A program made the translations under genes and the position numbers. Positions 46,246 to 57,122 of a DNA stretch of 64,000 nucleotides are shown piece after piece. The stretch comes from Nipponacmea schrenckii (taxonomy: Eukaryota > Mollusca > Gastropoda > Lottiidae). Below the pieces are notes generated by a model. It ran no database searches, was not told where the DNA came from, and saw nothing but the letters and a program-made list of their open reading frames with translations. The stretch lies in NCBI GenBank assembly GCA_030562195.1, contig CM060200.1:25087023-25151022 (forward strand), written 5' to 3'. Numbering within the stretch: position 1 is the stretch's first letter; each line of letters begins with the position of its first letter.

Positions 46246-46588
46246 AAACTAAAATAATTATGCAGTGGTTAAGCAGAAGAAGTTGATGCCCATTATAAGT
46301 CTAAAAGAGACATTTCCCCACGTCTATAAGCAGAAAATGATAGTGGCATATTCCAAAAATCAGAACTTAAATTACAATCCTGTTCATAGTAAACTAAAAA
46401 CAATCTGTACTGGGCGAGTTATTTTTTTCTTATTTCAGATCAGAACAGAAGAAAATCATCCAACAGAACCAGATCCCCATTTCTCGATAAAAAATTTGTT
46501 CCACCATAGACCTGTACATCTGGGAGACTCAATCCCTTCCTTCCCCGAAAACTGAAATAACTATGCAGTGGTTAAGTAGAAGTTGATT
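46246..46588 (+). repeat. Retroelement scrap flanked by 40-bp direct repeats
   Basis: Near-identical direct repeats (AACTAAAATAATTATGCAGT.. at 46246, AACTGAAATAACTATGCAGT.. at 46549) lie 303 bp apart. Between them the plus strand reads LKETFPHVYKQKMIVAYSKN and LNYNPVHSKLKT, which resembles the end of the Penelope-like frame at 22220-22340 (LVIAFKRNNNLSDILVHGRL). I interpret it as a degraded Penelope-like or related retroelement end. Similarity is short, so other origins are possible. Confidence 0.4.
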
Positions 46589-47769
46589 CGATTCTTGCGA
46601 GATCGTTCAGATATTTAGGTTGCTTTTGAGACAGTACTTTTCACTTTTCTAACATCCTCACCCAGAATGTATTTACTTTTTCACCAACAATAAACTGCCC
46701 AATGCATCGACAGTTTGATATGGCTTGTAATACGCGATATTTAACAATGTTAAAACCAGGGCCATTTATTATTGAAAACTACGATAAATAGATATTTTTG
46801 GAAATGCAGTAATCAGAGTAGTTGATTAAACTATACTGAAGCCGATTTTAGTGTATGACCAATCAGATGACTGTAAAACTTAAATTTTCAAGAATAAGGT
46901 ATGACCAATCAGATGAGTAGAAAAGTTAAATCTTCAAGAATAAGGCCCTAGATCGATGATCTTCTCGGAAACAAAGTTCTTATAATAATGAACAGTATTT
47001 ACATTACTTATTGCACCATGACAGCATTATTGAAATCAGCAGTGGAAGGGCTATCATGGTGTCCAATGACAAGTTCATTCTATAAAGATAAGCAATTTCT
47101 TTTATTTAATATAAGGCAATTTAATTCTGGTGTTTGACCAAAATCATAAATTATGCTCAGGTTTAATAAGCACAGGGGAAATTAAATGCTCTAATCACGT
47201 CACAAATTTTAAAATAAAAAATGTTGAATCATTATTTCAATACCGGTACCTTAAACGGTTTGAAAACAACTAATATGTTCAGATAACACCATATTATGTC
47301 ACCAATATTTGTTTTGAGAATTGCGTTTTATATAGGCACAGCCCAGTACCTCATAAAAATACATAACAAATTGATGTTAAATAATTAATCTTTTGATGTG
47401 CTTGATCTCACTCTATGACCACGCATCAACATGGAAAATGGTTACAAAAGTATATATTTTCCACCATCCCGTATTTCGCAATGGTAATTCACTTCATGTA
47501 AACAATCATGTGTCTGTACTTAAATGGCATGGATAATCCACGTCCATACCCTCCAACTAACTAGATGTAAACAGAAATCAATCTAAATTAACTTCCGGTG
47601 ATGTTTTATAATTATATTCACTTCCTGTATGCAATCACTTCCGGTAAACTGTTTATGCACCCCCTTTAGGTATTAATTAATTAAACACGTTCAATTGTGG
47701 ACTGTAATTACATTCGGTCGTATTTTGAATTCCAACCGTTCTGTTAACACTTCTTTCAGAACATTGTAT
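46589..47769. other. Non-coding stretch
   Basis: No gene. A 46-bp tandem pair at 46853-46945 repeats GTATGACCAATCAGATGA, each copy with a CCAAT pentamer. CACTTCCGGT-type motifs near 47598-47645 recall those in the 2786-4653 repeat. Confidence 0.5.
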
Positions 47770-48067
47770 TCAGTAGGTATTAAATAAACAACAGGATCTT
47801 AGATCGCCACTGTTATAGTGTCTTCTGTCTGACTCAGTTGCATGACATGTTCCATTTAAACATGTCTTATTCTGTTTTATTTTGTGTGAATCTCGTCCAT
47901 AGACACAGAAATCACAGTGACAAGAACCGCCGAGTAGTCGTCGTTTTGAACTGTGAGTCAGTAACGAGCTAGCATGTATGCCTTTGTCGGAATTCGTATT
48001 TCTCTCTTGGTAGCCGCAATCCGGGAGATTTATGGAGGATTTTGGCGACCCTTTTCTTTTCAAGAAC
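47770..48067 (-). CDS. Possible 3'-terminal exon of an unidentified cysteine-containing protein
   Basis: On the minus strand a well-formed splice acceptor (CTTATCTTTCCAG) ends just before 48067. From there an open frame of about 98 codons runs to a stop at 47770. It reads FLKRKGSPKSSINLPDCGYQ, a basic SSKRRLLGG stretch, then CHCDFCVYGRD and KTCLNGTCH, and ends near SCCLFNTY. The cysteine clustering, the acceptor and the high-complexity composition are better than for other frames nearby. I recognise no family. The KRR site could be a processing site of a secreted protein, but that is speculation. No polyadenylation signal is obvious downstream. It could be chance. Confidence 0.33.
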
Positions 48068-48180
48068 CTGGAAAGATAAGAGACACAGTTATAAATTGTG
48101 TAGATTGGACTGAATTTAGAATTCTTGGTTGATTTGTGTGTTATTTTTGTGGGGAGAAGAAGGGGGTTGTCGGTGATCAT

Positions 48181-49136
48181 TTATATGCTAGAAAAACAAC
48201 AGGTTCTTTTGTAGTTCTTTCTGTAATATGGAAACAGTTATTACAATGTGTATGGACTGTTGTGATATGAAGATAATGCTTGTGTAATATTGAAGTTTTG
48301 ATTTTAGAGATGCTCAATTGTCAAATGCCTGTGTCGAGGTGTATTTTGTAGCGTGTGATATTTAGAAGCCTTTCTAATCAAAAATTCATTTCAACGCGGG
48401 TGTTGAATTATATTTATCATATACAAGGAGGATGAGCACCAAATTTGAGTGTATGACCCCAATTATAATGAACGATGCTTTTAAAGTATAAAGGATAGGT
48501 TTTAATCTCTTGAAAGTTGAGTTCTATCGATCTCAACTTTGCTTTTGAAATTCAAGAAGTTGAATTGCACGTGTGACCTAATAGGTAAACGGTACATACT
48601 TAGACGTGACTCAATCTATTTTAGTCCTGCATCTAAAACCTCTTAATTATAAGTGTTGTGTCTACTTCTCAATGTCAAGGTGATATAACCTACGTCTTAG
48701 ACCTTGCCATCATTAGGAGCATAATGTTTATCAAGGTATTTTGTAAATATAGCTTTTTTTATCGTAGGGCAGCGAAAAGTCAATCCGAACAGATAACATG
48801 AATAAATTGTACTCTTATTGCCTTCGTATGTGTACATTCAAATACAATCGCTTAATTAGCTGGGAAATGCCTATCAATGTCAAGGTATAAGAGATAGTTC
48901 GTAATATGTTGACGTTTTGTCTGAATCATTTAAACATATTACGTTCACTTGAATTTTACTTGATCTCAGAAAAAAATGTTACATTAGATGTCCGTGAATG
49001 AAAATGATTTGTCAAAGACAAATAATAACTGTAACGACATTAAGGTATAATTGGTTTTTTTTTCAACAATACATGTATATATGATATATCGAATACAAAG
49101 TCTGTGTCTTTTAGCACAGTGAAGAAACAATAAATT
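48181..49136. other. Non-coding stretch
   Basis: No gene or repeat recognised upstream (minus-strand sense) of the possible exon. It could be intron if that exon is real. Confidence 0.4.
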
Positions 49137-49320
49137 ATCCACATCTATTAGCCTAATCGGGAAAAGAAAAGTGATCCCCTTCTATTACCGCCATTCGAGA
49201 AAAAATACGTGACCCACTTCTATTAGCCTAGTCCGAGAACAAACGTGATCCACGTCTATTAGCCAAATCTGGAATGGAAATTTATCCACCTTCAATAGCC
49301 AAATCCAAAGCAGAAAGATT
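49137..49320 (+). repeat. Degenerate minisatellite, about 37 bp x 5
   Basis: Five units carry the core GTGATCCACGTCTATTAGCC or a variant followed by AAATC and a purine-rich GGAAAAGAAAA-type end. Divergence between units is high, so the array is old. Confidence 0.7.
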
Positions 49321-50469
49321 TCAAATTGGATATGTAGCTATGACACAAAATGGTTGTATTATTGTTTGTTAAAAGGTCATGCTGTCAGAGAGTTTTCAAT
49401 ATCTTTAGTTGATATGTTTATCATCTGTCATATTTTAAAGAAAATATCTGTAGAATAACAGCTAAATCTTACAGATCTCTTAAATTTCAAATATCTTTTC
49501 TATTCAATTATGGTCTTCTGAGTGAGTTTTATTTGAAATTTCGTTTGATTTACTACTGAGAAATCAAATTTGTTAGGAAAAATCGAGAAGACAGCTTCTC
49601 TGATAAAAAAAACTGTTTACACAAAAAAAAAGCTTTAATCTGCTTTTAAATGACATATAAATTGAGCCATATAACTTTTGCAATTTAAGTTATTGTATGA
49701 AAACACCGTTCGGTTATAGATACTTTCAAATAATACCACTTTTAAGATATTTACAAAACTTTAATTTTCATCCAAATAACGAAGGGTCTACACTTAAACA
49801 TAGAACATCCGAGACCTATTTCAGCAATGTTACAACTGAACTAAAGTCTAATATTTAAAGCTATTATAATTTGAATTTTCTTAACATTAATAAACCCTAT
49901 GGAAACGAGAGAATAAAATCCCATCGATAAACATTCTCAATGCACGGATATAGCCTTTGTTGATTTGGCAGTTTTGATCTGTGAGAATTATCCCGCTTAA
50001 AGATTCAATGTTTTATGTAAAGGACAATAGTCTCTTTATAACTGTCTGTAGATGTTATGTAAAATGTTTGAAATGGTCATAGTATCCAATAATTAACTGT
50101 GGAATTGTCACTTTTATTTATTTTTCATTATTATGGCCGAATATGTCTGTATTTTGGTATATATTCTTTTAAGCACCTAAATTTTAAAAAGAATCTGACT
50201 GTCCATTTGAATTTGTTTGGGTTTAACTTTGCTGGTAGCGCTAAAAAGGATACCAACTACCAAGAGACTACCATCGAAATATAATGACTACATTACCGAT
50301 AGCATTTTCACGCAACTTTATCAAGGGTCGAGTTGCATCACCTTGTCATTCAACCTGATCCGATCTGAAGATTTCGCAACTCTAGCTTTGGCTATAAGCG
50401 GACGTTAAGTTATCTACTGTTAACCAATTACTTCGCTTCGGGTTAGAAAAAAAATGCTAACCAACTAAC
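49321..50469. other. Non-coding stretch
   Basis: AT-rich, no supported gene. Small plus-strand frames at 50099-50408 have no recognisable domain. Confidence 0.5.
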
Positions 50470-50479
50470 ACGTCGCTAT

Positions 50480-50480
<1 letters not shown>

Positions 50481-50511
<31 letters not shown>

Positions 50512-50700
50512 CTCTTTATTTTACATGAGTCAGAATTAGGCCCATACACTGATGCCAACCTTTCCGTGTAAAGTGCTTAACAGTTAAGACGGTCTGAGCT
50601 TATAACAGTGCTGTAACAGTGTTATGACATAATTTGATTGCCTTTATGAATATTTATTGTCTCTTAAGATCAATGTGGAAACAGAATACATTAGCTTAAG
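50481..50700 (-). repeat. Probable 3' end of a minus-strand retroposon with ATT tail
   Basis: On the minus strand the sequence ends ATGTAAAATAAAGAGT followed by ten TTA/ATT repeats (50481-50510). This is the same architecture as the plus-strand LINE end at 9751-9778 (AATAAA-like signal, then trinucleotide tail). The body upstream (50511-50700) is not coding, so this is either a LINE 3' UTR or a SINE. Confidence 0.45.
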
Positions 50701-51119
50701 ACTATCACATCTAACATATATCTTAGTTATTTTCTCCTTATCCTAATAGACTGTGACATAAACATTGCTTCATGTTTAACACATTTTCTGAATAATTAAT
50801 TACCTAATGTTGGAGAAATTTTGAATTGTTTTATCTGCAATTACAAAGGTTGTCACTATATCCTTTCATATCGTTCGATATGTTTTCAACTTCCTAAAAA
50901 TACAATATAATTAGTTTTAATTCACAAAAAGTTTACAGTGTGTTTTGTGATTTATTACAAGTTTTATATTACATTTATAAAGTGGTTCTGCTTTTCGTTG
51001 AACTATAATGATGAGGCAGGAAGTTATAAAACATGTCCCAGACAAATATGTTTGCTCTGTCAAGTTTTGTAAATTTGTTTCAATCGTTTTCGAAAAGATG
51101 TAGAGATGCAAACTCTTAT

Positions 51120-51262
51120 TAGATTTTCAAGTACATTAAACTCTTCAAAAATTTCAGAAGAAACTGATTTATTACAAGATTTGGCAGAAAAATCTGAGAA
51201 TGTAATTTAATAAATTAAATATATTGATATTACTTTATATATCTTCTATTTCAAATGTTATA
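51120..51262 (+). repeat. Dispersed coding-like repeat fragment, copy 2
   Basis: Reads SSKISEETDLLQDLAEKSEN in one frame and matches the minus-strand copy at 6841-6940 across about 90 bases. It differs partly by synonymous or conservative codon changes. An insertion of about 47 AT-rich bases separates the GAATGTA and TTTCAAATGTTATATA parts, which are adjacent in copy 1. Source not recognised. Confidence 0.5.
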
Positions 51263-51899
51263 TAACATTTTTTAACGTTTCGCTACAGTTCTAAGACATT
51301 GTGTAATTGAATACAAAGGCCCCAGGTCTCTTAACAAGTTTGTCAAAGCCTTCTTTATTAGGTTGGAATTAAAAAGCATGCTTCATAAAAATGTAGATGC
51401 TGTAGAAATACCTCAAATCATGGCAACTTCCGATTCAATATGTAAGTCTGGTTGTAGCATCTCGGGCAGTATAATAATGTTATATCGAAAATAATTTAGC
51501 TATGTGATCAATGCTTACTTCACGAAATACATAATAGTCTTATCATTTTTCTACGTTTTTTAAAAGTTATTTTGGTCATATTGTAATACAAAACTTACTT
51601 TTGTGTCAACACAAGGTGAATTTGGGCTCATCTAACACCTCTTTGACATATAGTTTACAAGGACTGAACTTTTTCGATTTGATATATTTTCTTTTAAGAC
51701 CTACAATCATCAAATTTGATTTATTTCTTAAAACTGCAGTAAACGTCCAGTTTTATATTATAATGTGATAAAAGTCATTATGTATATAGTTATGTTAAGA
51801 AAGTGCGTTGATGTACATTGTCAACAAGTCTGTTATCGTAATGATGTAGAGGTATATTGTTATATATTGTCTTATCGTCAAATTCTGTTTTGTATTATC

Positions 51900-53215
51900 A
51901 TTTTGTGACAGTATGTTGTTGTGACAGTATGTTGTTGTGAAAGTCTGTTGTTGTATATAGGCATGTAGTAAAATCCTGATGTTGTATATAATCATATAGT
52001 TAAAGGCTGATGTTGTATATAGTCACGTATTAAAAGGCTGATGTTGTATATAGTCATGTAGTAAAAGGCTGATGTTGTTTATAGTCACGTAGTAAAAGGC
52101 TGATGTTGTATATAGTCATGTAGTAAAAGGCTGATGTTGTTTATAGTCATGTAGTAAAAGGCTAATGTTGTATATAGTCATGTAGTAAAAGGCTGATGTT
52201 GTATATAGTCATGTAGTAAAAGGCTAATGTTGTATATAGTCATGTAGTAAAAGGCTGATGTTGTATATAGTCATGTAGTAAAAGGCTGATGTTGTATATA
52301 GTCATGTAGTAAAAGGCTAATGTTGTATATAGTCGTGTAGTAAAAAGGCTAATGTTGTATATAGTCATGCAGTAAAAGGCTAATGTTGTATATAGTCATG
52401 TAGTAAAAGGCTGATGTTGTATATAGTCATGTAGTAAAAGGCTGATGTTGTATATAGTCATGAAGTAAAAGGCTAATGTTGTATATAGTCATGTAGTAAA
52501 AGGCTGATGTTGTATATAGTCATGTAGTAAAAGGCTGATGTTGTATATAGTCATGTAGTAAAAGGCTAATGTTGTATATAGTCATGTAGTAAAAAGGCTA
52601 ATGTTGTATATAGTCATGTAGTAAAAGGCTAATGTTGTATATAGTCATGTAGTAAAAGGCTGATGTTGTATATAGTCATGTAGTAAAAGGCTGATGTTGT
52701 ATATAGTCATGTAGTAAAAGGCTAATGTTGTATATAGTCATGTAGTAAAAGGCTGATGTTGTATATAGTCATGTAGTAAAAGGCTAATGTTGTATATAGT
52801 CATGTAGTAAAAGGCTAATGTTGTATATAGTCGTGTAGTAAAAAGGCTAATGTTGTATATAGTCATGTAGTAAAAGGCTAATGTTGTATATAGTCATGTA
52901 GTAAATGGCTGATGTTTCATATTGTTACGTTGTGAGAGTCTGTTGTGTTATATAGTCCTTTATAAAATAGTGTTGTTGTATATAGTCATGTAGTAAAAGG
53001 CTGATGTTGTATATAGTCATGTAGTAAAAGGCTAATGTTGTATATAGTCATGTAGTAAAAAGGCTAATGTTGTATATAGTCATGTAGTAAAAGGCTAATG
53101 TTGTATATAGTCATGTAGTAAATGGCTGATGTTTCATATTGTTACGTTGTGAGAGTCTGTTGTGTTATATAGTCCTTTATAAAATAGTGTTGTTGTATAT
53201 ATAGCTATTGTGTGA
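51900..53215 (+). repeat. Second 31-bp tandem array, about 38 copies
   Basis: The monomer starts GTCATGTAGTAAAAGGCTGA and is 31 bp (for example 52021 to 52052). Its sequence is unrelated to the satellite at 25805. A 217-bp higher-order block (7 x 31) with AAATGGCTGATGTTTCATAT occurs at 52903 and 53120. Edges are degenerate (51890-52010 and after 53140), as expected for an ageing array with a homogenised core. Confidence 0.95.
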
Positions 53216-54185
53216 GAGTATGCTGTATTTAGTAATTAATTAAAAAAAACTTGTGTTCTTTATTGCCATGTTATGAATGTCTGTTGTATATTGTCATGAT
53301 GTGAAAGTATATTGTAATTTATTAATAGTTTGTTATTGTTAAAGTTTTTGTGTATATTGTTATGTTTCGAAAGCCAGTTGTTGTATAAGGAAAGGTGTTT
53401 GGAGTTAAAAGGGAAGGGAAGGTTCAGAAATGATGTTTTGTTTATATTGTATTAAATATGCAATAACAGGTATAACATTAACATTTTTTCCAATAACCTG
53501 GATATTCCTGCAGCAGGAACATATTGGTTTAAGAAACTGCTGAAATTAAACAACAAAATGCAAAAATACATAGGAAAATAAAGAAAGATCACCTGAAAGT
53601 CACTTATTGCATTTCGAAATACTTAAACTTTAATACAAATAATAATATGCCAAATTCAACATAATGCATACGTTTTGTGTTAAATGAGTGCTTTGTAATG
53701 TTATGATAATGTGTATATTTGTTTAAATTGTTTATTGAAGTGTCTCTGATTCAAAACCTCTCCGCGGGTGTAAGTAAATTGCGCTTTACTACCCTTTAAG
53801 TCATATACTTTGATTACACGATTTCAACATAATACTTGGAGAAAAAAAACACACCCGTAAAGCAAGCAGTTTGGAACGAAGCATTGACATAATTATTTGG
53901 TTAACCAGATCGATCGGTTTCATGCAAATTTAAACAATATAACAAATTACTATAATTCATTTCAAATAACGCGTGGTTCTGGTTGAAATATTCACTTTAA
54001 TTGGAATCAAATAACACTTTCTTCACAAAATCTTTTTAAGAAATTGAAGAAAAGAGTCTTTGAGCGTTTCAATTGAATAATTGGTATTCTATAGAGAAGA
54101 TGCTACGAATTCAAGTTGAGTAAATAAAATTTTCTGATTTAATATAAACTTCGGTCTGTTCCCGAAATCAACCAATGACCTATTA
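53216..54185. other. Non-coding stretch
   Basis: Degenerate TGTTGTATATTG-type remnants of the array fade out by about 53400. After that there is no gene or repeat. Confidence 0.5.
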
Positions 54186-54665
54186 TAACCCTACTAAACC
54201 GGCAGGCTGTCGAACCCGTGATAAATGCCGGCTTGAGGGGGTTTCCCTGTATATGAATTGATTGATAAATAAGATATAATTCTAGTAACCCTCACATATA
54301 CTTAGCATATACCATATTATATATGTATATATATAACTCCTATCTATTTTGAAGTTCATCAAATATATTTAATGATAATGCCGGTAATACATAAAACCGT
54401 AAGTAATTAGTGATAGGGGTTAATTAGCATGTGTAGAATTCATCTTTCATGACGTCACATATTAACTTCAATTAATACGATTCAGATGCCGGATTAGAGA
54501 GACCAATTAACTATAGATTAACTACTTTAGGACTTGATTTCAATGCCGGATTGCGGTTAAGAGGGGCGCAGTTTTACCGGGTATGCATTATATAGTGCTT
54601 CGGTCGGGACTTTTCAAATCTGCCGGTGTACAGGGGATGCCGGTTTATAGAGGGTGTTGTTTGGG
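54186..54665. repeat. Cluster of TGCCGG..GAGG motifs
   Basis: The motif TGCCGG followed within about 4-12 bases by a GAGG- or GGGG-type end occurs five times (near 54227, 54489, 54547, 54622 and 54638), in a region GC-richer than its surroundings. Non-coding; probably a degraded repeat family. Confidence 0.45.
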
Positions 54666-56864
54666 GTTTCACTTTACAGTAAAATGTATGTTTGAAATTC
54701 CAGTTAATGTCTAACAAAGCAAACATTTGATAATACTGTTGACGAAATGAGAACGAATTTTAAAAGTTTTCTCGTTATTTTAATTTTGGCACATACTACA
54801 CCTTCAGCTACAGTACTTTATCAACTAGGAACGCTAATGTTATTTAACTGCCAAATATTTTAGCATAATGTCCGTCAGGCTACATAATTTAATAAGTTAA
54901 CATACAACAGAACAGGTGCCAGCATGTTAACTTTTCGTAGGTATTCTAACAAATTAGGAGTAACCTTCGTTAGTATTTAGTATATTTGGTTTTGAGAGCT
55001 TTTAGTGAGGGTCTCTTTTTGACATAATAGATGTCCGAAAGCAGCTGGAGTTTCAACGACTTTGGCAACGTTCTGCATATCGAAGTATGATCATGTTTCA
55101 CTTTCTGGCAATGTATCGTAGAATGTCTGATCGGTCAGAATCTGGTCAAAGTCATTTGCCGTGGATACAAGTCTTGCGTGCCTTCATTGTAAGCGAGAAC
55201 TGGGAATTAATGTCATGTTTTGATTACCTGACGGCTACGAAGTGAGGTCTGGCTTAAACAGGAACTTTCACAAAAGTTAAATCACTCATTGAATCCATTG
55301 ATTCTGGTTGCATATGGTACTGTTACACACGTGTTCACGCAATAACACCAGGCATTAAATAAAATAATTACATCAACGCATGGGTTCCATTCATAAATCC
55401 AGAATCCAGAATTGGGGAAGTGTGTCAATTGAATGTATCATATTTGAACTAAGAAATATTGAAAGTTTAATATAATCATAAATTATTATTCACAAAACAC
55501 TCGAATTCCTCCAAGATGTTTATGGTGTATAGCATCTTTAATAGGACTTAACGAATAATAATTGTTTTTTTACTGTAAAATTGTAAACCTTAGATCCTCA
55601 AAATGTTCCCAATTCCCTTTACTTTCACGTACGTTGACATTATTGCAAAATCATAGTTCGTCTTCCAGTTTAACCTGATCATTCCTTAACGATATGACGG
55701 ATTTAGTTCAAGAGAATAGGTTACACTTATTGAAATACTGATAATTCTAAGAGTCCAAGAAGTCATATTGATATTAATATGCTTCCTTAATAAGACTAAA
55801 TTTGTAAGAGTTTACACTTCGCACTTTCCCTAAAGCTGTGCACACGATCGGTTTTGAGCCGGTCCGGCACTCTTGCCAAGCCTGCAACATAAATTGCCGA
55901 ACAAATTCGTTCGTATGCCGACAGCATTACAACATTTAAAAACAACTTACAAACCCTTCGAGTCCTTTCGCTTTATAGTGCAATATCAGCCAAAAGACAA
56001 CAATATTGTATTAGATAAACAATTTAATCCAGAGCAGATAAATCTGTCAGCCCCGAAGGGGTCAGTGCATATTGTACGATACACAGGGTCATCAAATGTA
56101 ATTGCAAGGACTACACACTATTTCCCTATAAAGTTACTTTAATCATTGCATATCACTTGGTATAAACAAATTGATGATTGAAGCATTGCTATTATAACGT
56201 TGCTGTTTTTAGTTATCGGGCAATAAGTAATTATATCCCCAAGACACATCAACGGAAAGAAAAGTAATGTGCCGTAAATGTCAAGTGTATATAAGGATAA
56301 ACAATTAATTTATATATTATTATGATCAATTAATGTTTCGATAGGCAATATTTCACAGTTGATAAACAGTTTCATGATTTTGAAATTCAATAACGCCCCA
56401 CCGCACTTCCTGATCGAAAAGGAAGTAGAATACAAAGAGACATTTTATTGAAAAAAATATTATAGAAAATTTTAATCAAATCAGATGAAGCAAGAAATAA
56501 ATTGAAATAGGGTTTTACGTCCCAACACTTTGTAGTAAAGATAGCGTCCTCTGCCTAAAAAAGCTGCAGAATTCCGAATTTTCAAAAGAAACAATCAATA
56601 GTTTATGTTTACCGCCTAACCGATATTTACAAAGGACACATTTGTCTTCATTAACCGAACAAGAGTATACAAGTAGGACATAAAACATAACTGCTTATCC
56701 TTTCAATTTGATCAAAAATATTGGAGATTTTAACCAACGTGTAACCTGGTACATTATCCAGCTTTTGTATTCATCTGGACAAGTTTTTTTTAATTGGGAT
56801 TCCATAACAAAATATACAGTACCAAGCACATTCTAGTCGCTTGGAAGTCAAAATTTACAACTTG
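54666..56864. other. Non-coding stretch
   Basis: No supported gene. A plus-strand frame at 55873-56142 (KFVRMPTALQHLKTTYKPF) is compositionally protein-like but has no recognised domain, splice context or second copy in the window. Confidence 0.45.
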
Positions 56865-57122
56865 TAAGGTGGGTTTATACTTCTCTTTATACTTCTCTTC
56901 TTCTATTTGAAGGGATTATGCGATTTTCGTACATTTCTTGTACTTCTGTAGACTATTTACATATATTCAACACCCAAAAAAGGTCAGTGCATGCGTTTGT
57001 TTACACTTAAGACCAGCGCGGTCAGGTCTGGCGTTTTACGCCGCTAACCGGCGCAACATTTTACAGCGTTAAACGGCGTTTAACAGCGTTTGGTGGCGTA
57101 AAAAGTATAAACCCAGCCTTAG
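56865..57122. mobile_element. MITE with about 17-bp terminal inverted repeats
   Basis: The left end AAGGTGGGTTTATACTT (56866-56882) is the near-exact reverse complement of the right end AAGTATAAACCCAGCCTT (57103-57120), with TA/TTA-type bases outside. The 258-bp body is non-coding and carries subterminal repeats built on GGCGTTTAACAGCG and a GGCGTTTTACGCC palindrome (56990-57100). Superfamily is not assigned. A TA or 3-bp target duplication is possible. Confidence 0.8.

Noticed and set aside
55873..56142. 89-codon plus-strand frame with protein-like composition
   Set aside because: No family recognised, no acceptor or donor that would make it an exon, no paralogue in the window.
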